Origin: Vogesella fluminis
GTDB taxonomy: Bacteria > Pseudomonadota > Gammaproteobacteria > Burkholderiales > Chromobacteriaceae
DNA: 64,000 nt
Assembly (NCBI RefSeq): GCF_014652335.1
Contig: NZ_BMYP01000008.1
Coordinates: forward strand, 1 to 64,000
Reading direction: 5' to 3'
Part shown: in pieces, positions 56,610 through 64,000 of the stretch
How positions within the stretch are numbered: the first letter of the stretch is position 1
Layout of the letters: every line of letters starts with the position of its first letter
Position numbers and translations under genes: made by a program
The notes under the pieces: generated by a model
What the model saw: only the letters and a program-made list of their open reading frames with translations
Database searches by the model: none
What the model was told of the DNA's origin: nothing

Positions 56610-57229
56610 GCTGTCTCCTTCATCACCGTCAGGTGTCGCTCCAGCTGCGGCAGCAGCCGTTCGGCGGCTTGCGCAACGGTCAGCGCAACGCCTTGGTCTT
56701 TGATTTGCGTGACCTTGAGGCCGGCATAGCCGCAAGGGTTGATCCAGCTGAACGGCGTCAGGTCCATGTCCACATTCAGGCTCAGCCCGTGGTAGACGGC
56801 GCCGTTCTTGATGCGCAGGCCCAGCGACGCGATCTTCTCGCCGCCGACATAGACGCCGGGGGCGTTGACATCGCCATAGGCAGCAATGCCCAGTTCGCCC
56901 AGCATGTCGATGATCGCCTGTTCGATGCGGCGCACCAGCTCGCGCACGCCGATGCCCATGCGCTTGAAGTCGATCAGCAGGTAGACCACCAGCTGGCCGG
57001 GGCCATGATAGGTGACTTGGCCGCCGCGATCGCACTTCACCACCTCGATGCTGCCGGGCATGATCAGGTGTTCCGGCTTGCCGGCAAGACCGAGGGTGTA
57101 CACCGGCGGGTGCTCGACGCACCATAGCTCGTCCGGCGTTGCTGGCGTGCGGCTGTCGGTAAAGGCCTGCATGGCCTGCCAGATGGGTGTGTAGTCGGCC
57201 AGACCCAGTTGTTTGACGAGGCGGCTCAT
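56606..57229 (-). CDS. lipB: Octanoyl-[ACP]:protein N-octanoyltransferase
   Basis: Transfers octanoate from acyl carrier protein to lipoyl domains, feeding LipA. 207 residues with [38 protein letters not shown] and the catalytic Cys in [14 protein letters not shown] (Lys partner nearby). It overlaps lipA by four bases and follows ybeD by three bases, in the conserved ybeD-lipB-lipA order. Confidence 0.97.
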   Translation of the reverse strand: MSRLVKQLGLADYTPIWQAMQAFTDSRTPATPDELWCVEHPPVYTLGLAGKPEHLIMPGSIEVVKCDRGGQVTYHGPGQLVVYLLIDFKRMGIGVRELVRRIEQAIIDMLGELGIAAYGDVNAPGVYVGGEKIASLGLRIKNGAVYHGLSLNVDMDLTPFSWINPCGYAGLKVTQIKDQGVALTVAQAAERLLPQLERHLTVMKETA

Positions 57230-57232
57230 GGC

Positions 57233-57502
57233 TTACAGCGCAAACTTGACGAGGGTGTGGCTGGACAGTGCGCGGTAGATGTCGTCCAGCTGTTCGCGCG
57301 ACATCGCGGTCACGGTGACGGTCAGCGACACGTAACGGCCGCTGGAGCTGTCACGCGCCACGATGTCGGTGATGTCCAGATCCGGTGCGTGCAGGCGCAC
57401 CACTTCGAAAATGGTGGGGTGGAAATCCGGATGCCGCTCACCCATCACCTTGATCGGGAAGCGGCACGGAAACTCCATCAACTCTTTCTGCTGTTCACTC
57501 AT
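57233..57502 (-). CDS. ybeD: YbeD family (DUF493) protein
   Basis: 89 residues, ferredoxin-like ACT-type fold. The family pattern is [14 protein letters not shown] at the start and [22 protein letters not shown] in the middle, ending [10 protein letters not shown]. It is found next to dacA and lipB in many proteobacteria; a regulatory role in lipoate or peptidoglycan metabolism has been guessed but not shown. It is three bases upstream of lipB. Confidence 0.93.
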   Translation of the reverse strand: MSEQQKELMEFPCRFPIKVMGERHPDFHPTIFEVVRLHAPDLDITDIVARDSSSGRYVSLTVTVTAMSREQLDDIYRALSSHTLVKFAL

Positions 57503-57550
57503 TGCTCTGTACTCGAATATTGCGGATGCCAGGATTGGCCGCCACCGGTT

Positions 57551-57562
57551 GCGGCCAACCTT
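57551..57562. repeat. Single copy of the GCGGCCAACCTT word between dac and ybeD
   Basis: GTTGCGGCCAACCTTG in the 69-bp gap. An imperfect opposing copy (GATTGGCCGCC) lies 10 bp to the left, making a weak inverted pair. Confidence 0.65.
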
Positions 57563-57571
57563 GCCGGTGTT

Positions 57572-58714
57572 TTACCAGCCCAGCCACAGCTTGATGCTGT
57601 CCCACAGGCGGCTGAAGAAGCCGCCCTCTTCCACCGCCTTCAAGGCCTGCACCGGGCGCTCCAGCAAGACTTTGCCGTCCAGCGACAAGGTCAGCTTGCC
57701 GACTTCCTGGCCCTGCCTGATTGGCGCGATCACCGGCTGCAGTGTCTTCATTTCTGCCTTCAGGCGGCTGCTTGCGCCCTTGGCAACGGTGATGTGCACG
57801 TCGCGATCAAAACCGATGGCAAGCTCCGAGGCGGCGCCCTTGTACACCGGCAGCTTCGAGACGGCTTGTCCGGCAGTATACAATTTGGGCGTTTCGAAAA
57901 ACTGCAAGCCGTAGTTGAGCAATTTCGAGCTTTCCACCGCACGTGCCTCCGGGCTGGCAGTGCCGACCACCACCGACAGCACGCGGCGGCCGTCGCGGCG
58001 GCTGGAGGCGATCAGATTATAACCGGCGCCCTCGGTGTGGCCGGTCTTCATGCCGTCCACATTCGGATCGCGGTACAGCAGCAGGTTGCGGTTAGGCTGG
58101 GCGATGTTGTTATAGGTGAACGACTTGATCGAGTAAGTCGGATAGTACTGCGGGAAATCGCGGATGATCGCCGCCGACAGTGTTGCCAGGTCACGCACCG
58201 AGGTAAAGTGCTCGGGGTCCGGCAGGCCGGTGGAATTCTTGAAACTGGTGGCCTTCATGCCCAGGCGTCTGGCCTCGGCAGTCATCATCTGCGCGAACAC
58301 CTGCTCGCTGCCGGCAATGGCTTCGGCCAGCGTTACGCAGGCATCGTTGCCGGACTGCACGATCATGCCCTTGATCAGGTTGTCGACCGTGACCGGCACT
58401 TTCGGGTCGAGGAACATGCGCGAGCCTTCCTGCTTCCAGCCCACCGGCGATACGGTCAGCGTCTGCTCCAGCGTCAGGCGTTTTTCCTTCAGTGCCTTGA
58501 AGGTGAGATAGGCCGTCATCAGCTTGGTCAGCGAGGCGGGTTCGACACGCAGGTCCGGGTCACGGGCCGCAATGATCTGGCCACTCTGATAGTCCATCAG
58601 GAAATACGCCTTGCCCGCGATTTCCGGGACCGGCGGCACAAAGGCAGTGCTGGCCTGGGCCAGCGTGGAGAGCGACAGGGCGGCGACAAGCAGGGCAGAG
58701 GTAATCTTTTTCAT
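57572..58714 (-). CDS. dacC: D-alanyl-D-alanine carboxypeptidase (PBP5/6 family)
   Basis: Low-molecular-weight penicillin-binding protein that trims the terminal D-Ala of murein stem peptides. 380 residues from the ATG at 58714. The signal peptide ends near AQA. The serine motif SLTKLM (S-x2-K), SGNDA (S-x-N) and KTG (DGMKTGHTEGAGYN) are in order. A C-terminal beta domain and amphipathic anchor helix (FFSRLWDSIKLWLGW) complete the PBP5 layout. dacA and dacC cannot be told apart here. It leads the dac-ybeD-lipB-lipA string. Confidence 0.94.
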   Translation of the reverse strand: MKKITSALLVAALSLSTLAQASTAFVPPVPEIAGKAYFLMDYQSGQIIAARDPDLRVEPASLTKLMTAYLTFKALKEKRLTLEQTLTVSPVGWKQEGSRMFLDPKVPVTVDNLIKGMIVQSGNDACVTLAEAIAGSEQVFAQMMTAEARRLGMKATSFKNSTGLPDPEHFTSVRDLATLSAAIIRDFPQYYPTYSIKSFTYNNIAQPNRNLLLYRDPNVDGMKTGHTEGAGYNLIASSRRDGRRVLSVVVGTASPEARAVESSKLLNYGLQFFETPKLYTAGQAVSKLPVYKGAASELAIGFDRDVHITVAKGASSRLKAEMKTLQPVIAPIRQGQEVGKLTLSLDGKVLLERPVQALKAVEEGGFFSRLWDSIKLWLGW

Positions 58715-58950
58715 CAGCGACAAAACGGGATTTAGGGTGGGTTCAAGGCAAAGCAGGCGGGGATTATACACCCAAGCCCGCGCTTCATTCGCGCCGCGAC
58801 GCAGGTTTTTCTTTACAAAACAAGCCTGCGCGCCGCGCCGACCGCCGCCGCAATGCAGCAATCTTTGCCTTACGGCGCTTTTCGCTGGCACTTGGTTCCT
58901 GTTAATCTGGTGATTCACAAAATAAAGACATCATCCGGACACCGATCACC

Positions 58951-60480
58951 ATGCCGCATCCCAAGGACTATCTAGAACGCATTCTTACTTCCAACGTCTA
59001 CGACGTGGCCATCGAGAGCCCGCTGGACGTGGCGGCCAACCTTGGCCGCCGCACCGGCAACACCATTCTGCTCAAGCGCGAAGACTTGCAGCCGGTGTTC
59101 TCGTTCAAGCTGCGCGGCGCCTACAACAAGATGTCCAAGCTGACGCCGGAACAGCTAGCCCGCGGCGTGATTACCGCCAGCGCCGGCAACCACGCGCAGG
59201 GCGTGGCACTGTCGGCGCAGCGCATCGGCTGTGAAGCCACCATCGTGATGCCGGTCACCACCCCGCAGGTGAAGATCGACGGCGTCACCCGCCGTGGCGG
59301 CAAGGTGGTACTGGCCGGCGAATCGTTCAGCGATGCCTACCAGCACACTATGAAACTGGTGGCCGAAAACGGCATGACCTACATCCCGCCATTCGACGAT
59401 CCGGACGTGATCGCCGGCCAGGGCACCATCGGCATGGAGATCCTGCGCCAGCACCCCGGCCCGATCGACGCGGTGTTCGTCGCCATCGGCGGTGGTGGCC
59501 TGGCCGCCGGCGTGGCCAGCTACATCAAGCGCCTGAAGCCGGAAATCAAGATCATCGGCGTGCAGCCGGTCGATTCCGACGCCATGAAGCAGTCGATCGA
59601 GGCCGGCCACCGCGTCGAACTGAAGGACGTCGGTCTGTTCGCCGACGGCGTGGCGGTAAAGTTGGTGGGCGAGGAAACCTTCCGCATCTGCCGCGAACTG
59701 CTGGACGAGATCATGCTGGTCGATACCGACGCCATCTGCGCCGCGATCAAGGACATCTTCGAGGACACCCGCTCCATCACCGAGCCGGCCGGCGCGCTGG
59801 CGGTGGCGGCGGTCAAGACCTATATCGAGCGCGAAGGCTGCAGCGGCAAGACCTTTGTCGCCATCAACTGCGGCGCCAACATGAACTTCGACCGCCTGCG
59901 CCACGTGTCGGAGCGCTCGGAGCTGGGCGAGCGGCGCGAGGCGGTGATCGCGGTCACCATCCCGGAGAAGCCGGGCAGCTTCAAGAAGTTCTGCAGCGTG
60001 GTCGGCAACCGCAACATTACCGAGTTCAACTACCGCTTCGCCGATCCGAGTATCGCCCACGTGTTCGTCGGCGTGCAGATCACCGGGCGTGAGGACGTTG
60101 GCCGCATCGTGGCCGACCTGCAGAGCAACGAACTGGACGGGCTGGACCTCACCGACAACGAGCTGGCCAAGCTGCACATCCGCCACTTGGTCGGCGGCCA
60201 CGCGCCGCAGCTGAAGGACGAGCGCGTGTTCCGCTTCGAGTTCCCGGAGCGTCCGGGCGCACTGATGCGCTTCCTGGAGGCGATGCACACCAACTGGAAC
60301 ATCAGCCTGTTCCACTACCGCAACCACGGCGCCGACTACGCCCGCGTGCTGGTCGGCATCCAGGTGCCCAGCGAGGACAATGCCGCGTTCCAGCAATTCC
60401 TCGACAGCCTCGGTTACCCGTGCGTGGAAGAAACCAACAACCCGGCGTACAAGCTGTTCCTCGGCAAGACCGTCCGCTGA
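58951..60480 (+). CDS. ilvA: Threonine ammonia-lyase, biosynthetic
   Basis: PLP enzyme that deaminates threonine to 2-oxobutanoate, the first step to isoleucine. 509 residues. The PLP lysine is in FSFKLRGAYNKM (near 53), and the glycine-rich phosphate loop is IGGGGLAAG. Two C-terminal ACT-like regulatory domains begin with AVTIPEKPGSFKKFC and FRFEFPERPGALMRFL, the arrangement that mediates Ile inhibition and Val activation. Full length for the proteobacterial long form. A word copy (59032-59043) lies near the N-terminus. Confidence 0.97.
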   Translation: MPHPKDYLERILTSNVYDVAIESPLDVAANLGRRTGNTILLKREDLQPVFSFKLRGAYNKMSKLTPEQLARGVITASAGNHAQGVALSAQRIGCEATIVMPVTTPQVKIDGVTRRGGKVVLAGESFSDAYQHTMKLVAENGMTYIPPFDDPDVIAGQGTIGMEILRQHPGPIDAVFVAIGGGGLAAGVASYIKRLKPEIKIIGVQPVDSDAMKQSIEAGHRVELKDVGLFADGVAVKLVGEETFRICRELLDEIMLVDTDAICAAIKDIFEDTRSITEPAGALAVAAVKTYIEREGCSGKTFVAINCGANMNFDRLRHVSERSELGERREAVIAVTIPEKPGSFKKFCSVVGNRNITEFNYRFADPSIAHVFVGVQITGREDVGRIVADLQSNELDGLDLTDNELAKLHIRHLVGGHAPQLKDERVFRFEFPERPGALMRFLEAMHTNWNISLFHYRNHGADYARVLVGIQVPSEDNAAFQQFLDSLGYPCVEETNNPAYKLFLGKTVR

Positions 60481-60495
60481 ACCGCCCCGCCCACC

Positions 60496-60526
60496 TGCGG
60501 CCAACCTTGCCTCAAGATTGGCCGCA
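60496..60526. repeat. Inverted pair of the TGCGGCCAACCTTG word between ilvA and gph
   Basis: TGCGGCCAACCTTG and CAAGATTGGCCGCA pair with one mismatch across a 3-base loop, 16 bp past the ilvA stop. It probably also ends the ilvA transcript. Confidence 0.8.
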
Positions 60527-60552
60527 AGCCATTACCGGAGATCGCAGCAATC

Positions 60553-61203
60553 ATGATCAAGGCCGTACTGTTTGACCTTGACGGCACCCTGGCCGACACC
60601 GCCCGCGACCTGGGCGCCGCCCTCAACCGCCTGCTGGCCGAAGAAGGCCTGCCGCCGCAACCGTACGAAGCGGTGCGCCCGATCGCCAGCCACGGCGCGC
60701 GCGGTCTGGTCAGCCTCGGCTTCGGCATCGACAAGAGCCACCCGCGTTTCGAAGAATACCGGTTGCGCTTCCTGGACCTGTACGAGCACAGCTTTGCCGA
60801 CGAAACGGTGCTGTTCGACGACATCAACGCGCTGCTGCGCGAGATCGACGCCCGCGGCCTGAAGTGGGGCATCGTCACCAACAAGCCGATGCGCTTCACC
60901 GACCGGCTGGTGCCGGCACTGCCGTTCGCGGTGACGCCGGCAGTGGTGGTCAGCGGCGATACCGTCGGCGTCGCCAAGCCGGACCCGGCGCCGATGCTGC
61001 ACGCGGCGCAGCAGATCGACATCGCACCGGAGCATTGTCTTTATGTCGGCGATGCCGAGCGCGACATCCAGGCCGGCCGCGCGGTGGGCATGAAAACGGT
61101 GCTGGTCAACTGGGGCTACATCGCCGACAGCGACGACCCGGCCAGCTGGCAGGCCGACATCACCATCGACCAGCCACTGGCACTGCTGCCCCACCTGTCC
61201 TGA
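60553..61203 (+). CDS. gph: Phosphoglycolate phosphatase (HAD family)
   Basis: 216 residues. Motif I is LFDLDGTLADTARDL (Asp nucleophile near 8), the cap domain has PIASHGARGLVSLGFG typical of Gph, motif II is VTNKP, the motif III Lys is in AKPDPAPM, and motif IV is YVGDAERDIQAG. It removes 2-phosphoglycolate formed in DNA repair and by oxygenation reactions; the related sugar phosphatase MupP cannot be excluded. GGAG precedes the ATG. Confidence 0.88.
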   Translation: MIKAVLFDLDGTLADTARDLGAALNRLLAEEGLPPQPYEAVRPIASHGARGLVSLGFGIDKSHPRFEEYRLRFLDLYEHSFADETVLFDDINALLREIDARGLKWGIVTNKPMRFTDRLVPALPFAVTPAVVVSGDTVGVAKPDPAPMLHAAQQIDIAPEHCLYVGDAERDIQAGRAVGMKTVLVNWGYIADSDDPASWQADITIDQPLALLPHLS

Positions 61204-61234
61204 CACAACAAGGTCGCAAGGCCATGACGGCATT

Positions 61235-61246
61235 GCGGCCAACCTT
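61235..61246. repeat. Single copy of the GCGGCCAACCTT word after gph
   Basis: ATTGCGGCCAACCTTG in the gap between convergent gph and the membrane-protein gene. No second arm is present. Confidence 0.7.
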
Positions 61247-61281
61247 GCGTGCTCACCACCAGCACCACGCCCTGCCCGCCC

Positions 61282-61782
61282 TCAGGCTGGCGCCAACGGT
61301 GGCAATATCCGGCTGACGCCAAGGGTGCAAAGGACAATGGTTGCCACGAATCCGGCCAGGAACCAGGGGAAAGGCAGAATGCCATAAGCCAGCGGCTTGG
61401 CGACCCCCAGGAAGGTGCCGTAAAGCAGGCTGCCACTGGAAATGCCGAACAGCAGGTTGCGCCGCGTCGCCGAAGCACTGCGGGAAGACCTCCGGATTGC
61501 ATAGGAAGCAGCTGCCCATAGCACAACCAGGCTGACCTTAGTCCACAGCTTGGGATTGTTCAGGTATTCGGCGAGGCTGCTCAGATAGATGCCGGCACCG
61601 ATCAGGATGGCGCCAGAGATCCAGAGATGGGTCTCGCCCCAGTTGAACACATGCCGCCAGAACGGATGGCTGTTTTCCTCGCCGCGCAAGGCACGGGCAA
61701 AATGGAATATCGCCATCATGGCCGCCACGGTAGCCATGACATGGTAGAAAGCGGCCAACACTACAATCAATTTTCCTGTCAT
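61282..61782 (-). CDS. Four-helix membrane protein of unknown function, partner of DUF1513 gene
   Basis: 166 residues with four to five hydrophobic helices: VVLAAFYHVMATVAAMMAIF, WISGAILIGAGIYLSSL, VSLVVLWAAASYAI and a C-terminal pair. Two His residues in the first helices (FYHVMA, IFHFARAL) and a third in GETHLWISG could be haem or metal ligands, but no named family is clear to me. The ATG at 61782 is two bases past the stop of the DUF1513 gene, so the two are co-transcribed and likely iron-regulated. Confidence 0.75.
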   Translation of the reverse strand: MTGKLIVVLAAFYHVMATVAAMMAIFHFARALRGEENSHPFWRHVFNWGETHLWISGAILIGAGIYLSSLAEYLNNPKLWTKVSLVVLWAAASYAIRRSSRSASATRRNLLFGISSGSLLYGTFLGVAKPLAYGILPFPWFLAGFVATIVLCTLGVSRILPPLAPA

Positions 61783-61784
61783 GT

Positions 61785-62921
61785 TCACGCCACCAGTACC
61801 CAATGGTTATCGAGCGCCATCGGCTTGGGCCAAGGCAGAAATACCGGCTTGGCCGCAATATGCCAGCGTACCAGTCCGGCCGCCGTTGCCAGCAACACTC
61901 CCCCCCCCGGATTGGGACCATGCCAGTCTGCCAGCGCGTAGGACTCCTCCATTTCGACAATAGTCAGCAACTTGTCAGGCTCGCCGGGATGCCAGAGTTT
62001 TGCCACGCCACCCTTGTTGCTGGACAGCACAAAACCGCCGTTATAGGCAGCAACGATATCTCCGGCATAGCCGTGGCCGTCGTTGTCGCGGGTTGGCGTG
62101 CGCAGCGTATCGCCATCAAAAACCGCCAGGTTGGGCGCCGCAGCACGAAGCTCTGCACTGTCATGCTCCGCCTGCATCGCAATGCCAAGATATGTCTTGT
62201 CCGACTCCGGTGAACGGCTCCAGGCCAGATGGCGCAGGCTGAGGCGCTGGTCATCCAGTTTCCACAGGCCCAGCTGACGGCCACTGCGGCCGTCCAGCCT
62301 GACCAGCGAGGAGTCCATGCGCTGCAAATCATGTTTCTTGTCTGCCAGCGTGCGCCGCACACCACCATTGGCCACCACCAGATTGCCTGCATCATCAAGT
62401 AGCGCCTGGTGCGGTTCGATACCGCCGCTGGCCCATTCGTCCAGCTTTTTCAGGCTGTGACGGTCGCGTACACCGATGCGGCCCTGATCGTTCTTGTAGT
62501 CGATCTCGGTGGTGTAAAGGAATTCACTGCCAACGGCGATATGGCCGCTCAGCCGCACGGAGGCCGACTCGGCGCTCACATCAACTTGCTGCAGCACCTT
62601 GCCGTTGCCATCGCAGCGCAACAACCAGGTACCAGGACGCAAGCCGTTGACCAGCAAGCCGCCGCCTGCCTCGGGCACCAGCCCGTGCGGCCGCCCCGGC
62701 AGCGCCACCTGATAGCGGATATCCAGGGTTTTACGCTCCCAGTCTGCGGCCAGCACCCCGGCATAGTAAGCATCGCCCGTATTGGGGCCGCGCCAGGCGG
62801 CACCGATAAGGGTTTTTTGCTGTTCTTGATCGCTGGAGCCTGCTGCAAGAGCGGCATGCGGCAGGATGCCGAGTGCGGCAAGGGAGAGCAGGAAGCGGCG
62901 GCGGCTGAGTTCAATATTCAT
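61785..62921 (-). CDS. DUF1513 family Tat-exported protein
   Basis: 378 residues from the ATG at 62921. The N-terminus NIELSRRRFLLSLAALGI is a twin-arginine signal (S-R-R-x-F-L) cut near ALA. The mature part looks like a beta-propeller with repeated segments such as PGRPHGLVPEAGGGLLVNG, EPHQALLDDAGNLVVANG and YAGDIVAAYNGGFVLSSNKG. DUF1513 proteins are usually found with imelysin and di-haem peroxidase-like proteins in Fur-controlled iron-acquisition clusters. Those partners are missing here. A strong Fur-box-like sequence lies ~45-70 bp upstream. Confidence 0.88.
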   Translation of the reverse strand: MNIELSRRRFLLSLAALGILPHAALAAGSSDQEQQKTLIGAAWRGPNTGDAYYAGVLAADWERKTLDIRYQVALPGRPHGLVPEAGGGLLVNGLRPGTWLLRCDGNGKVLQQVDVSAESASVRLSGHIAVGSEFLYTTEIDYKNDQGRIGVRDRHSLKKLDEWASGGIEPHQALLDDAGNLVVANGGVRRTLADKKHDLQRMDSSLVRLDGRSGRQLGLWKLDDQRLSLRHLAWSRSPESDKTYLGIAMQAEHDSAELRAAAPNLAVFDGDTLRTPTRDNDGHGYAGDIVAAYNGGFVLSSNKGGVAKLWHPGEPDKLLTIVEMEESYALADWHGPNPGGGVLLATAAGLVRWHIAAKPVFLPWPKPMALDNHWVLVA

Positions 62922-62965
62922 GTCAAAAAGTGGCAAGCCATGCAATGGTTTAGAAAAAAGAACTG

Positions 62966-62989
62966 TAAATCATTCTCATTGTGATTATC
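62966..62989 (-). promoter_or_regulatory. Fur box upstream of the DUF1513 gene
   Basis: Read on the minus strand, GATAATCACAATGAGAATGA followed by TTT matches the NATWAT-type Fur repeats (GATAAT, AATGAGAATGATT). It lies just before the start of the Tat-exported protein gene, so iron repression is likely. Confidence 0.75.
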
Positions 62990-63115
62990 CTTGACAAACA
63001 TCAAGGATGCCAACCCGCCATTGCGGCTGCGACCATGCCGAACGGGTTATCTGGCGCCCCGCGTCCCTGCCGCAACCGCGCGTTTTACCGTGCCTTTGCC
63101 GGCCGGGGCTGGCCG

Positions 63116-63143
63116 AAAAAAAATAGCCACCCCGCAGGGTGGC
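63116..63143 (-). terminator. Rho-independent terminator of mmsA
   Basis: On the minus strand GCCACCC / GGGTGGC with a 4-base loop is followed by TATTTTTTTT, ~35 bp past the mmsA stop codon. Confidence 0.85.
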
Positions 63144-63178
63144 AAAAACACAAACGCCTTGGGAGAGTTGCGTCCGTC

Positions 63179-64000
<822 letters not shown>

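Overview
The window is chromosomal DNA of a GC-rich betaproteobacterium, most likely of the Neisseriales/Chromobacteriaceae type (Chromobacterium, Vogesella, Pseudogulbenkiania or a relative). That placement is an inference from protein style, the folC-SPOR-cvpA-purF order, ybeD-lipB-lipA linkage and the lack of Neisseria uptake sequences; it was not tested by search. Coding density is high, most genes are housekeeping, and I see no rRNA, CRISPR array, complete IS or prophage. The one clearly foreign-looking gene is an AT-rich RelA/SpoT-domain gene at the left edge.

Layout. 265-1329: alarmone-synthetase-like gene, then valS. 4.5-13.5 kb: a fatty-acid degradation locus on the minus strand (fadA, fadB-type fusion, FadL porin, acyl-CoA thioesterase, fadE, TetR regulator). 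13.6-19.9 kb: metZ, then purF-cvpA-SPOR-folC, ygfX and a small acidic protein. 20.0-23.0 kb: uup, NlpC/P60 lipoprotein, unknown protein. 23.1-26.4 kb: a TRAP transporter (small permease, large permease, Tat-exported binding protein). 26.6-34.3 kb: dnaE, a cytosolic parvulin, acyl-CoA-binding protein, Lrp-type regulator, O6-alkylguanine methyltransferase, glycine-zipper protein, cdd. 34.3-41 kb: tilS, accA, tRNA-Val and tRNA-Asp, marR/ybdK divergent pair, VanZ-like protein, guaC, orphan ParA. 41.1-47.2 kb: HAD phosphatase, DHH phosphoesterase, yciI-bolA-two periplasmic parvulins, enoyl-CoA hydratase, TauE/SafE-like protein. 47.1-51.3 kb: a zinc-uptake operon (zur, COG0523 GTPase, a 75-residue His-rich membrane protein, znuC, znuB, znuA). 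51.4-53.1 kb: two cytochromes c' and a cytochrome b561. 53.3-61.2 kb: tyrS, unknown protein, lipA-lipB-ybeD-dac, ilvA, gph. 61.3-64 kb: Fur-box-controlled DUF1513 protein with a membrane partner, then the 3' part of mmsA.

Three sequence-level patterns cut across the genes. (1) A 12-15 base word, consensus TTGCGGCCAACSTTG, occurs at about 27 places. It lies inside genes in several reading frames and as inverted pairs after genes, which is how DNA uptake sequences behave in Neisseria and Pasteurellaceae. (2) A ~150 bp structured repeat occurs twice plus one short derivative; its ends supply stop codons of neighbouring genes and its central hairpin differs in sequence but keeps pairing. (3) An AAAC-N4-GTTT operator of the PsrA type lies before the TetR-fadE operon and fadL, and an identical 14-mer lies before the distant acyl-CoA-binding-protein gene, suggesting one fatty-acid regulon.
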